Below are positions 12,201 to 23,253 of a DNA stretch of 64,000 nucleotides, piece by piece. Source of the stretch: Pinus tabuliformis (Eukaryota; Streptophyta; Pinopsida; Pinales; Pinaceae); the NCBI GenBank assembly GCA_031772625.1, contig CM062812.1, forward strand, positions 733,681,714 through 733,745,713. The letters run 5' to 3'. Under the pieces are notes generated by a model. That model saw only the letters and a list, made by a program, of their open reading frames with translations, was not told the origin of the DNA and did no database searches. Position 1 is the first letter of the stretch, and each line of letters starts with the position of its first letter. The translations under genes and the position numbers were made by a program.

Positions 12201-14540
12201 TTCTCGATTGGCTTATGTTGTTGGAAATTAGATATTTTGATTGGGCTGGTCTGAGTAACCATAGAAATAGTGAGCACAGAAAAAGTAACCCATCAATAGA
12301 CCCTAGTAACCATTGAGTAAACCTTCCTAGAGTAACCATCCCCCGCTTCAATCCCTTCACATTCTGTCTCACATGCTATCCACCTTAATAGCCCAGGAAC
12401 AATGTACTATTCAGTTTATATTGCATACAATCCAACAGGAAATCCACCCACTACCCACAAGAGAACCTACTGGTGGAGTTTCTCATTATTATTACTACCT
12501 TACTGACTCCTCTCACTTGCAAAATAATTTTATTTGAGCCGACTACCGCACATCCAGACCCCAAATACTTTACCTTTGTTAGACTAGGTGGATTATAATA
12601 AATGATTTTGATAACATTTTGCACACTAAGTTATATTTTTTCTCAACACTTTTCGCATTAAAATTTATTTTACCAACTTTCCTCAAATTAGCTATTAAAA
12701 ATTATTTTCAAATAAAATAAAATAAAATGCCTATATTTTTTAATATTAAAAGTTCGTTTTAATTTACTCGATGGTGTAGATGAATTGATGATAGAATGTA
12801 TTGTTAAGGCATTTCCTATGATGTTATTGGTTTAAACTTCAATTAGCTCAGTGTCACGTGTGAGGAAATGTGGGCACACTTGGAGGTGAATTTTTTAGTG
12901 GATAGAATCGATCCCTGGTCACATAAGTACAAGCTCACTAGAGTTGTCAATTCTGCCATATACATAAAATAACAATAATAATAATAATCTTTTTTATTTT
13001 ATTTTATTGAATTAAATATTTATCAAAATTAGATGTTATTAAAAGCACATGATTTTATTGGAGGTATTTTAGGTGATGGAAATAAGGGAAACTAATTTTC
13101 TTGTAAGCATTTTCTAAATTGTGTCACCACTCAAACACTCTCATAGAAAAAAGTCTTAATCCCACCCAGAATGCCTAAAAGGAAATTCTCAAGTAAGCCA
13201 CCCAATGTCACCTTCATGGCCTTCTCTCACTCTTTAGACCACACTGAAGGATATCCTTGTAAAGGGGGGAATCCTTAAATATCAAGCTAAACTAGTTCAT
13301 TGAGTAATGAATGGAAGTTCCTTAACGAATACTAATGATATGACACTACTCACTCTCAAAGTAAAAGGCCAGGGATAAGTGTGTGAATAGTCAAACAAAC
13401 CATGAATTATGAACAAATTTTGAATTATTTTAATTAGACAACTATGCTTATTCATGCAACGAAATTATACTTAAAAAACAAAAGATAAAACTTGCTCAAT
13501 TAACCATATAACATGAGATGCTAGTGAAGCATATATACAATGGCATAATAAAAATAGAAAACGAATCATAAATTGTGTCCACGCAAGTAAGGCATTAGAT
13601 CATTCATTCATCATATTCATGAGCATAGGATATTGATATTTCATTATCATCATCAAAATACCATTACACAATTAAGAGATCATACACCAATAGTATTAAC
13701 TATGTTTATGACGAGAAAGAGTATGTGTTTGTGATGATAAATAAAGGAAATATTCAAACTTGTCGTTGTTACTAACGACAATGAAGACAAAAAAGTTGAA
13801 TGTGGACCACTTACACATTTGTAACATTCAAATGTCATCCATTTATCACCATTTATAGTTGGGTAATTTGCAACCATCGACCGAAATGATGTATTTGTAG
13901 CATTCCAAAGTGTGTAATTACAACTAATGAACCATGACAAATACCATTAGCGTGTGATAAAATTAACCGCCATGTATTTAGCACAAATTTCCATTAAGAC
14001 TAGAGATCAATGTAAGTTTTAAAGCACCCCTAAACAATACGAAATTTCATATGTCAACATCAAATATTTAAGAATTGTGTGCATTATCTAAATTGTGTGT
14101 AGAGTGCACAAATAGTGGCACTATTGGGATTTGATCGATATCTCGTTATGTGTGTTAGGATGTGGAATTTCGAATTAGAAAGTGATCATACATCTACAAA
14201 AACAGAAGAAAGTAAATTGTTAAGACAATCTTAAAAATAGTGAATTATTAGCCTTATGAACCAAGCCATTTCACATTCCCATGCTTTGATTTGCATAGGG
14301 GTGTGGTTAAAATGTCAAATGTTTTTAAAAAATGTAAGAAATAAATCTATCAAGAACAAAATTTGATCATGATGTAAATTTGTAAACCCTTTTCACAATT
14401 ATAACTAAAGAGCTTAAATATCAAGGTGTTTCATCCATTCATGTACTCATGTGAAGCTTAAGAGTGTTTACTATGCCATAGATATGTTGCCTAGGTATGT
14501 CAAATCCAACATGAACAAGTACAAATATGATGTTATGTCC
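9270..14540. other. CACTA interior, right part: no recognised gene
   Basis: Mixed AT-rich sequence. The longest frames (10255-10440 minus; 11017-11349 plus, 110 codons; 13680-13940 minus, 86 codons) show no family motif I recognise. The 11.0-12.3 kb stretch has more balanced base composition than its surroundings and may be captured or nested DNA, but I cannot identify a source. A TCTATTTATAGGC-type TATA sequence near 9500 could belong to a buried LTR, but no paired LTR is seen. Confidence 0.35.
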
Positions 14541-14803
14541 TTACAAGCAAAGAGTTAGTCATTTTTAATTTTGTCACTTATTATCTAGTCAAATATCTTA
14601 GTCCTAGACTAAATTAGTCATTTAAGTTAGTCATTTTTAGTTGAGTCACTTAATATCTAGTCATATATTTTATGCCTAGACTAAATTAGTCATTCAAGTT
14701 AGTATTTTTTAGTTCAAACACTTAAAATTAGTCAAATTTAGTAGTAATTCACTTCAAATAATTGTGGTGACTAACTTTTTTAGTCACATAGACACTAATC
14801 TCT
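14541..14803. repeat. Right subterminal repeat region of the CACTA element
   Basis: Several near-copies of a block containing TTAGTCATTTAAGTTAGTCA and GTCACTTAATATCTAGTCA lie in tandem, with TTAGTCA/TAGTCAC as the shared core. They mirror the motifs at the left end and support pairing of the two termini. Confidence 0.7.
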
Positions 14804-14818
14804 CATTTTGTACTAGTG
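14804..14818 (-). repeat. Right terminal inverted repeat of the CACTA element
   Basis: CATTTTGTACTAGTG is the exact reverse complement of the left terminus and is followed directly by ATA, matching the bases before the left terminus. Confidence 0.88.
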
Positions 14819-16141
14819 ATATCGCCATGGCTTTTTTCTTTATTTAAAGGTCCCTTTCATATAAACGTATCTCTTAACATCATCTAATGTATCACAAAGC
14901 CAAAAAATCTCTTCTTGGTAGGGAGCTGACCTTTAGGAGCATCTAAGGGGTCCATATGCTCAATGGGATCATCAACAATGTCCTTCTCTGATTTTGGCAT
15001 AGAAGGACCTTCTAGTAGGTCCATGTCATCATCTCTCTTCTCAACAAGAGGAGGTGGAGGAAGCCTCATTGCTTTTCCAAGGGAAACATCTTCATTGAAA
15101 GTTACTTCCCTACTAAAATCTGTCTTCCTTTGGCCATATATATATATATATATATATATATTCATTCTAAAGGTTTTATAATTTCCACAATATCCAAAAA
15201 ACATACATTTCTTTCCGGTGGATTCCAACCTATTCCTCTTATCTTTCGACACATGAAAGTATACAGGACAACCAAATACCCCAAGATGTCCAATATGGGG
15301 ATTCACACCTGTGTATACTTATTTGAGAGTCTTGTTGTCCAAAGCTTAATGAGCAACCCTGTTTTGAACATACATCGTTGTGTAATTTGTAGTTTCTCCC
15401 TAGAGGAATTTCAACAACTTTTGATCATGTATAATAGCTTGGGTAGCTTCTACGATGAACCTATTCTTTCTTTCAGCCACACCATTATGGTCAGGGTTGT
15501 AAGATAAAATAGTTTCCTTCTTAATTCCACCCTACTTGCAAATGTTAATGAACTCATTTGATGTATACTCTCCATGATTGCTAGGCCTGAAGACCTTGAC
15601 CTTTTTCCTTGTTTGATTCTCTATTAGCAACTTGAAGTCCTTGAACATATTGAAAGCCTCATGCTTATTCTCTAAGTAGTATATCCATGTCTTCCTAGAG
15701 AGTTCATCAATAAAGATTATGTAGTAGAGAGGTCCACTAATGGAGTGCACTGGCATGGGTACATATAGGTCAGAATGAATGAGTTGGAGAATACCATTAG
15801 TGTTATTATTACTCCATGTTGTCTTCTTTCCAACTGGCATATACTGGACATACACTTTCATGACTATCTTGAACATCAGGTCTCCCAAAAACCAACTTCT
15901 TTAATTTTGGCAGGGCATCATAATGTAGATATGCCAATCTATAGTTCCATAGCTTACTTTTATTATTGATGTCATGGACCATTGCTAACAACGGTCTTCC
16001 ATTGACTCTATAGAGTCCTTCAATTCTAGATCCCATGGTAAAAGCATCCCTTGTGCGAGATCCGATAGGCCATGTGAGGACTTTTCCTTGGATGAAATAT
16101 AATCTTATGCCTTCATATTCCAAGGAAGATATGGATACCAA
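14819..16141 (-). pseudogene. Ty1/copia remnant, GAG-pre-integrase and integrase region
   Basis: Three overlapping minus-strand frames carry the copia integrase module. The pre-integrase part has LWNYRLAYLHYDALPKL. The catalytic core has LQLIHSDLYVPM (first Asp), FIDELSRKTWIYYLENKHEA and KVKVFRPSNHGEYTSNEF, where the second catalytic Asp of the usual RSDNGGEY motif is replaced. The C-terminal part has HLGVFGCPVYFHV and KKCMFFGYCGNYKTFRMN, followed by a (TA)n insertion. Frameshifts and stop codons separate the blocks, so it is inactive. The rest of its pol lies at 738-1629 on the far side of the CACTA insertion. Confidence 0.88.
15136..15161. repeat. (TA)n microsatellite within copia integrase
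   Basis: About 13 TA repeats sit inside the integrase C-terminal frame, where the family normally has ordinary coding sequence. The expansion is secondary and adds a run of IY to the translation. Confidence 0.95.
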
Positions 16142-17235
16142 GTTATTTTTTTAGTTGTGGAACATAGATAACATCATGAAGAATAAATAATTCATTAGAG
16201 TCCAAATGAAATTTGGTGGCACCAAAACCATTTAGAGAATGAGTAGTATTGTCTCCAAAGATTATTTTCAAATTTTACTCCCTCTCAACCAGATTTGAGA
16301 GGACTTTTGATATCTATAAGAACAACTATTACAAACTAGCTGTCTTACAAATTCCAAGGGGAAGAACTAGAAACAGAAGAAATAAGAATATATTTAGATT
16401 GACTAGCAAAAACATTATTTTCATACCCGAAGTTCCTTGACCTCTTCCAAGGATGATGGAATTCTTCTTGATCATTTACAATGTCTCTTATTCTTCCATC
16501 ATCCCTGCTTCTTATATCATCTCTTCTTCTTCGATCATCTCCTCTTCTTCAATCATTGAACCTATTGTTGTTGAAGGATCCATTGTTGTTATAGTTGGAT
16601 CTTGAATCATTTCACTTTTCCGTGCATTATCAAGCATAATGGTCATGCTTATAGCAGTGAAAGCATTAAATTATACATCCTCTTCTCTTAGAGTCATTTG
16701 ATTCAGGGGGAGGCCTTCTTAAGCCAAATGTCCTTCTTCTTTCCTCTTCTAGCCTTCAACAACAAATTCCAAGGGATCTCCTTCTTCATGCTTTTGAATC
16801 CTTCCCATGGAGATGATCATGGTCTCCTCTTTAGTTAATTTACCAACGAGCCCTTCAAATGTTGAAAGAACATTATTCTTTCTTAGAGTAGTAATGAAGG
16901 GTTCTCGAATAGGAGGAAGACATCGAGGAGTCACCACTACCAACTCTCTATCAAATATTTGTTGACCAACAAATTTCAATTGATTTCATAGGCCAAATAC
17001 TCTCACAATATAGGATTGCACAAATTCACCATCGTTAATCTTCGTCTCTTTCTTGTAGTTGGTTTTGGCAACAAAAATGGAATTTTCCATAGGTACAGGA
17101 ACTTTTACTTCCACATATTCCAAGACATCATTACCATCCAATATCACTTCCAACTTGACCTTCCAAGAAACAAAGTTCGATGAGTCACCCAAATTCTCAG
17201 AATCCTTGAAGTAAGACATATGCATCTGGACCAAA
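16142..17235 (-). pseudogene. Ty1/copia remnant, gag region
   Basis: This is the minus-strand upstream part of the same decayed copia. The start region reads SSNFVSWKVKLEVILDGNDV, the usual copia gag N-terminal pattern in which a W and a short hydrophobic stretch precede a long helical domain. Further on come TLRKNNVLSTFEGLVGKL and a decayed zinc-knuckle-like stretch near 16630-16670. The plus strand here is rich in TCTTCTTC, reflecting a minus-strand Arg/Glu-rich linker. Two stop codons and at least one frameshift break the frame. It is the gag partner of the integrase remnant downstream. Confidence 0.75.
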
Positions 17236-17304
17236 TCAAATATTCTCCTTTAGCTTCTTTCAAGAATGATTGATCTTGTCTCTTGTCTCCTTGGGCTTGT
17301 CTTC

Positions 17305-17323
17305 ACCTTTTCTCCGAAACCAT
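17305..17323 (-). other. Primer binding site-like sequence of the split copia
   Basis: The minus strand reads TGGTTTCGGAGAAAAGG, close to the TGGTATCNGAGC of sites primed by initiator tRNA-Met. It lies just upstream of the gag start and directly beside a TGTTAATTTTC terminus, where a 5' LTR should end. Confidence 0.5.
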
Positions 17324-18449
17324 GTTAATTTTCTACTGTTCTATATTGTTACAATCACTTTGGCCCAATTCTGAACTTCTCTTAGCAATAAAATCAATCT
17401 TCCAGTAATAAATAGAAATTATATATATAATAGTAAATGAAATGTAAAATAGTAGATAATCAAGAGCAATAGCAAGAGACAATGAGATTTGTTAAAGACC
17501 AGAGAAAAACCCCACAAAGGGGGAAACCCTTTCAGATTATTCTTCTTATTAGATTACCATAAAAAGTTCAAGAAAGAGAGTACAATAATATGATTCATCA
17601 ATCAAGATTCAAATTCAATCCATTGACTCTCTAACAAAACCAACCAAACAATGTCCAAGAAAAGAGTCCAATAGACAAATCTAATCAAAGTCAAACTCTC
17701 AGTAACTAATCAAAAACTGCAGTCAATGACCAATAAAATTTTAGGTCACAACCCTTAGAACCTAGTGACAATCAGTGTGGTTGTAGCCCTCCAAACACAT
17801 GGAGCACCCTATCAACATAGCAGTTGTAGCTAAATTTTTTTGAGTCAAACCCTCTAACTCTGTCTTAATTCCTTCTCCTTGCACATGTCAACTTAGTCCC
17901 TACAATTTTAGATCTACATGAACTAATCCAAATAAGAGAGAGAATATGATCCTTGATGTGATTTCCAAATGAGGATGACTTGTCTTGTATTTATATTCTT
18001 CCAAGGGGTGCCCAATTTTTCTTTAAAGTTGAATTGTACTTCTGTGCACATGTGGGTATTCACCTTAAAAATACATTTTTCCTTAACCAAATTAAATTCT
18101 TCTAAGGGCTAGGATGGATATTTCTTGATGAGGAAGGTTCTCAAAAGGAGCGAATTTGTCCTTTAGTTGCTAAATTAACAAATTTTGTGTAGGACTTTGG
18201 TACCTGGGGTTGTGCACCTCACTGAGTTATGGAGGGAGTTGATCCTGCCTTGCCAGATTCCCAGAGTCATTAAGTACTAGGACTAGATGCCTACATTGTG
18301 GCAAATGAGGTATGATGCTTGGGGCTATGGTTAAACATATGAGGTTTTATGCCTAGTTCTGAATGTTGGGAAAGGGGCTTGAATTTCCTCAAAATTTCCC
18401 TAGTGTTGTGATGTAACTTTCTATGTTTGTTGGTATACTAGTTCAACAA
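17324..18449 (-). repeat. Probable 5' LTR of the split copia (outer boundary uncertain)
   Basis: The region follows the primer site and holds no coding sequence. It begins TGTTAATTTTC on the plus strand, and the first plausible outer terminus is the TTCAACA at 18443-18449. The partner LTR is not visible, so neither length nor boundary can be verified. The block with CCCCACAAAGGGGGAAACCC near 17515 is typical of transcribed LTR leader sequence. Confidence 0.4.
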
Positions 18450-20280
18450 AGAGTTTATGGTAGACGCAGATTAATAAATAATCAAATACTAATAAATAAA
18501 TAATAATAATAATGAAGAATAAATAAAAGATAATAATAGTAAATAAATAAAATAATAGATAACAAAGTCAAGTTCTGAATAAATAAATAGAAGTAAACTA
18601 TAAAAATAGTAAGAATAAGTAAACTTTACAAAAAGTAAAACAAATAAAATAAGCAAGTTCCAAATTAAGAAAAACATTGAGCTAAGGAAATATTAAGACC
18701 AAGATAGAAGTTTTCATGATGACACACATATTATATGCATAAACATCCCTTTCCAATCCCCTTTCCATTTTTGGAACAATTTTTTCTATTTAATGAATGA
18801 AAATGGAGGCCAGAATCATTTTTCCATTCTTTCAAGAGGAGAATGATGGAAAACAAAGGATTCATTGGATGTACAATAGTTGATTGAGTGCTTGAGAGTA
18901 ACTAGCTATAGAAAGATTCAGTGTAGTTGAGCCTACGGTTGGGAAGATATTTATTTCCAAAACATTGTTTTGGTCAGTAGTATCTGAGTAGCACAACAAC
19001 TTTGAAATATCAAGAAATAACATCACTTTATAGGTATGTCTTTTCTTCTCATATTTTTGTAAATTATATGTTAATCAGTTGAATATTTTGTGTTCATTAT
19101 TAATAATCCAAATCATGTAATTTGTTGTATGTTTTGAATTTTGAGTCGTTACAACTCAAAACATTACCTTACTATTTTAAGCACCATAATTCAATAGGAT
19201 GACACGTGAGCCTCCATTATTTATTGAAAAGGGGGCTCGTCACATGATCCTAATGAAGAAGACTCCAGAAGAGTCTATATTGTAACTCTAGTCAATAGTT
19301 GAAGGAGTCAAAACTAACCAGTTGTGTTATCACTGAGCCACTATGAGGAAAAAGGGGTTTCATTATTTTGTAGTGATTTTGTTCCATAAACAAGCAGAGT
19401 TGCTGACATATATAAGGAAAGTATATATAGAAAGGATTTGTGCACTGTAGCTAACAAGACACAAAACTTCTTTGGACTCATACTCATTTTCTATTAACTA
19501 AAAGAAAACAGAGCAACCTGATTTTTTAGTTGGATTATAGACCAAAAAGTTTCCAAAGATATTTCTTTCTAATTGTAGTTTATAAGTTTTTATTTCAGTA
19601 TTCTCTATTTTTTGCAAAATTATAATTTTCATGCAAACCCAATAAATGGTATTTTATAGATATAAAAATCTAAAAAAATAGAGTTTCATAATGTAAAATT
19701 GGATATGTTATGATAAACTTTGTAGTGAAAAATATACAATTTACACATAAAAATGGTTTAAAATATCCCCTTAACCATTCAAAAATATAGTCAATATATG
19801 AATTCTCCCCATTTGCAATATGGCATGCCAAACAAAAACCTCCCGTAAATATTTTCCCAACTAACTTAAAAAAAAATCAATAAAATATGATAAAACTAAA
19901 AAAAATATATTAAAAAAAAATTAAATTCTTCTCAGTTTTTTCTTGTATCATTAATTTTAAAAGAGATAATCATATATGATAAACATTATAAGAAAACTTT
20001 AAAGAATTCAAAGAAGGAACCATGTCTTTTGCGTTTCTCCCGTTAAAAAGTCCCCATTAAATTATCTTGTCAAAAGTCCCGATATGCAAAGAAGAATTAA
20101 GATTGCTAAAATTAGGTGATATTAATAAATCATGAATGTTAGAGGAGAAATATTTAGAGCTACTTTTACAAAGCAATTAAATGATATGCTTTGAATCATT
20201 GGAAGTGTTTCTTGTATAATTTGTGCGATTGTTTGTGTTTTATCCAGTATTGCATATTGAACTTGCCCCTTAACTGTTGC
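18450..20280. other. AT-rich intergenic DNA
   Basis: No gene is visible. The interval 18480-18680 is a TAA/AATA-rich low-complexity tract that gives a spurious minus-strand frame. The rest is AT-rich single-copy-looking DNA. A CACTA-like terminus (TTATTTTGTAGTG) at 19364-19376 has no visible partner. Confidence 0.5.
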
Positions 20281-20560
20281 CCGTAATTTGCCAGCTGCCC
20301 ATAATCTGCAGCTACAACTGCACATCAAAGTTTTCGGGCCGCTGTTTGTTGCGTTCGAGGGAAGGCAGGAGTCGGGCCCAGGGTTGGAATTTGACGGGCA
20401 CTTTGCCCGTATTTTAAATCTAAAATTTTTACGTGACTGTCTCTTGTCAAGTGGGTTGTACTATGAAAAGGGATTTTTTGACGGCTTACTTTTTTCGGAA
20501 ATCGTGACTAATATCTTCAGATCATATCTTGAGATCCCCACAGGACAAGAGTGAAGATAC
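20281..20560. other. GC-richer island with short unrecognised open frames
   Basis: Composition rises sharply compared with both flanks. A plus-strand frame of 88 codons (20288-20554) and a minus-strand frame of 68 codons cross it; neither contains a motif I know. A short inverted repeat (GACGGGCACTTTGCCCGT) is present. It could be a promoter, a captured gene fragment or the end of an unrecognised transposon. Confidence 0.3.
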
Positions 20561-20621
20561 TGAGTTACTCAATAGAAGTTTTGAACATACTGTTCATATT
20601 TTAACATTTTCTTTATTTGTA

Positions 20622-20740
20622 TAGGCAATTACATATAATATTTTTTGAAAGTGCATTTCATATTTTGACATTTTTGTATTTGAATAGGCAATTACATATA
20701 ATATTTTTTGAAAGTGCATTTTATATAACATTTCTAATCA
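20622..20740. repeat. Two-copy tandem repeat, 63-bp period
   Basis: The block starting TAGGCAATTACATATAATA and ending GTGCATTT occurs twice, 63 bp apart, with almost no divergence over the shared 38 bases. This suggests recent duplication. Confidence 0.9.
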
Positions 20741-20974
20741 ATAGATCAGTGAGTTGGGCAACGAAATACACATCACCCTGGCAACTAAACACAGATCCCC
20801 TTCCCTACAGAGGCGAGATGTGCAAGTATATTGACTTTAGCTGTAATCTCAAGAGACTCTACCTCCTCACAGAGAATGCCAATCCTTCCTTAGACACTGT
20901 AGTCTCGTCTAAATTTGAAAGTAGGTCGGCATCTCTTTTGTCATAAAAAATTCTGGTCAATTTTTATTTGTTTA

Positions 20975-21385
20975 GTATTCCTCGTCAGACTCGCAAGGAA
21001 AACCAAGCTTAGAAATCGTTGACTTTCTCTGTTTGGAGAGAAGAAGAATTTGTAAAATTCTTGTAAAATTTTATTTGTTAAGTATTCCACCTTAGACTCG
21101 CAACGAAAACCAAGCCTTAGAAATCGTTGACATTGAGTGTTTTCTGACTTTGGAGAGAAAAAGAATTTGTTTCATTTTCTCGTATAAAAAGGAATTAAAT
21201 CTTTTAAGAAACTAGCATAATTCCAGTTGCCAAAGTTTGGAGAGAAACAGAATTTGTTTCATTTTCTGGTATAAGAAGAAATCAAATCTTTTAAGAAACT
21301 AGCATAAGTTTGGAGAGAAACAGAATTTGTTTCATTTTCTGGTATAAGAAGAAATCAAATCTTTTAAGAAACTAGTATAATTCCA
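20975..21385. repeat. Imperfect tandem repeats (107, 87 and 73 bp periods)
   Basis: A block with GACTCGCAAGGAAAACCAAG and GAAATCGTTGA is repeated once about 107 bp later. It is followed by three copies of a block starting TTTGGAGAGAAACAGAATTT and ending AAGAAACTAG (starts near 21149, 21236 and 21309). The last two copies are nearly identical and the first is more diverged, giving a visible order of duplication. No coding sense. Confidence 0.9.
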
Positions 21386-22406
21386 GGTGCTAATGCTATT
21401 TATGCATTTAAGATTTAATTTTCGAATAGTAAATTTTTTAATTTCTTCATCTTTAATGGTAAAATTAAGCATAATTCTGGAATTTTAGGTTGGAGCCCAT
21501 CAGATTTTAGCCTTTTCAGTGCACATGTTTGTTGGCATGTAAACTTTGGAATTGGAGAAATATCATTGCAAATTGGGACATTAGGACAAAAAAACATTTA
21601 TAAAAAATCATACTATGATAAACATTAAAAATACACTAAATTCATTTTTTGTAACATAAAATATTAAAAAATATTGTTATCTAAAATATAATGGATGTAA
21701 ATTGATTTCTTTTATGTTGGTTTCACCCATCAGGGATTTGAATCTTGAATGTCATTGCTTACATAATATTTTATAACATGAAAATCGTCAATTGAGTTGT
21801 CTCCATGGGCTGTAATGGATGCAAAATAATACATGGAATATTAACTGTCAATATTTGATCATGATAGTGGTTCATTCAAGACTCACTGAATTTAATGTTC
21901 GTAAGTATTTGTTTTTAGGAAAATGTAATAATAAAAAAGAAAACCATAACATAATCCTATAACATGATGTTAGGAGATCTGCAACATCCATTTGTTATAA
22001 GTTTAGATACTATGCATTTTTTTTTAATTTTAGTATATATCTCACTATCCAAAGTCATGCAAAAATATACCCGGTGAAATATATATTTTTCTTTAGATTT
22101 GATAATATATATTAGATTATGTAAATCTTAACATAAACTATATTAATTAATCTATTGTTTAGTTCTTATTAATAAAGTTGAATATTTTTTTACTTTGTTG
22201 GTTATCTTATATGTTACATATGATCTCCTTAGTCATATCTCATATGTACAATTGTCATGGCATGTTGGAGTTAAGGATATTTGATTTCAGGGTTATGGCG
22301 ATTTTATTGTGAGTGTTTTATGTAATTTCAAATTAAAGTTTTAGATTCAATAAGTCATTTATGGGTGATGGTCATTTTACTTTTTTTCCTTAATTGTAAA
22401 TATGTG
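21386..22406. other. AT-rich intergenic DNA
   Basis: No gene, RNA or element end is recognised. A 60-codon minus-strand frame at 21415-21597 shows no similarity I can name. Confidence 0.5.
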
Positions 22407-22812
22407 AAATGTTTACATAATTGTGTTAGTTAACAGTATTTTTTTAATCAAATATTTGTTGGTAAAGAGTTAATTTATTATTAAAAAAACATCACTTATG
22501 AAATTCAAATTTTCTAACATAACTTTGGTTGACAAGAAATATAATGACCAAAAACCTCAAAAAAAAATAAAAATTCTTTGACAAATAAAGAAGATTCCAA
22601 ATTCTAACCCTGTAAAATGTTTACATAACTGTGTTAGTTAAAGGTAATTTTTTAATCAAATATTTGTTAGTAAAGAATTAATTTATTATTAAAAAACATC
22701 ACTTATAAAATGCAAACTTTCTAACATAACCTTCATTGACAAGAAATATAATGACCTAAAACCTCAAGAAAATGGTTTAACCAATGAAGAAAATTCCAAA
22801 TTCCAACCCTCA
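22407..22812. repeat. Direct tandem duplication, 208-bp unit
   Basis: The block beginning AAATGTTTACATAA and running through TTATTATTAAAAAACATCAC and GACAAGAAATATAATGACC to ATTCCAAATTC occurs twice in direct orientation 208 bp apart. Scattered substitutions separate the copies, so it is not very recent. Confidence 0.9.
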
Positions 22813-23020
22813 TCGAGTCAGTATTCCAAATTTCAACCGTGGTCGAGTCTTGTCCAACGCTGAACGGACGCTTTGATGTTGAGAGTCCGATATACGAACC
22901 AGTAAGAGAATCGGTTGCCATATTGGCTGTCTGTCCGGGAAGGAAAGGAGGACTGCTTGCACACGAAATATGGTAACAGCCCGTAAATATAGTACGCTGA
23001 TTATTAAGGTGACTGTACAT
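22733..23020 (-). CDS. Unrecognised 95-codon open frame, possibly spurious
   Basis: The minus-strand frame overlaps the second copy of the 208-bp duplication in its C-terminal part. The N-terminal part lies in a short GC-richer stretch and includes MATDSLTGSYIGLSTSKRPF. I do not recognise a family, and there is no signal peptide or membrane segment. It may be a relic exon; because the last third is repeat sequence, a real protein seems unlikely. Confidence 0.2.
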   Translation of the reverse strand: MYSHLNNQRTIFTGCYHISCASSPPFLPGQTANMATDSLTGSYIGLSTSKRPFSVGQDSTTVEIWNTDSMRVGIWNFLHWLNHFLEVLGHYISCQ

Positions 23021-23248
23021 ACCTTTTCCTGGTTCGGTATTTAAATAACTTGTTAAGGGGAATCATTATTAATGTTAATTTTTCTTCTATTTCGAGGAAG
23101 AAAGTGTAAGAGAATAATGGGAAAAAAATTAATGAAAAAGATAAAATTACATTTTAAAATTCAATCATTAATATGTATCATTCTCTCTATGTGTTTTCGC
23201 TTCTCTAAATTTTTTTTCTGTCCAGCTATAGTCAATTGAGCTGTTACG

Positions 23249-23253
23249 GATAT
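23249..23253. repeat. Left target site duplication (GATAT) of the copia element
   Basis: GATAT abuts the left LTR and recurs directly after the right LTR (29495-29499), the 5-bp signature of integrase-mediated insertion. Confidence 0.93.

Larger units (their letters stand above)
1630..14818. mobile_element. CACTA (En/Spm) DNA transposon inserted in a copia element
   Basis: The left end reads CACTAGTACAAAATG and the right end is its exact reverse complement, giving 15-bp terminal inverted repeats. The trinucleotide ATA flanks both ends (1627-1629 and 14819-14821), matching the 3-bp target duplication of CACTA elements. About 700 bp inside the left end and 270 bp inside the right end carry many copies of a TTAGTCA/TGACTAA-type motif, as expected of subterminal transposase binding repeats. 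The element splits one copia polyprotein, so it is younger than that copia. The 13 kb interior holds no long open frame and no transposase I recognise. It is either a non-autonomous or degenerate copy, or its genes are split into short exons. Confidence 0.88.

Noticed and set aside
10255..12231. Possible plastid or mitochondrial DNA insert
   Set aside because: Base composition hinted at it, but no organelle gene could be recognised in any frame.
18489..18677. 62-codon hydrophobic frame suggesting a membrane peptide
   Set aside because: Arises from a TAA/AATA low-complexity tract read on the minus strand.
19364..19376. TTATTTTGTAGTG as the right end of another CACTA element
   Set aside because: No matching left terminus is visible in the window, so it is only mentioned as an orphan end.
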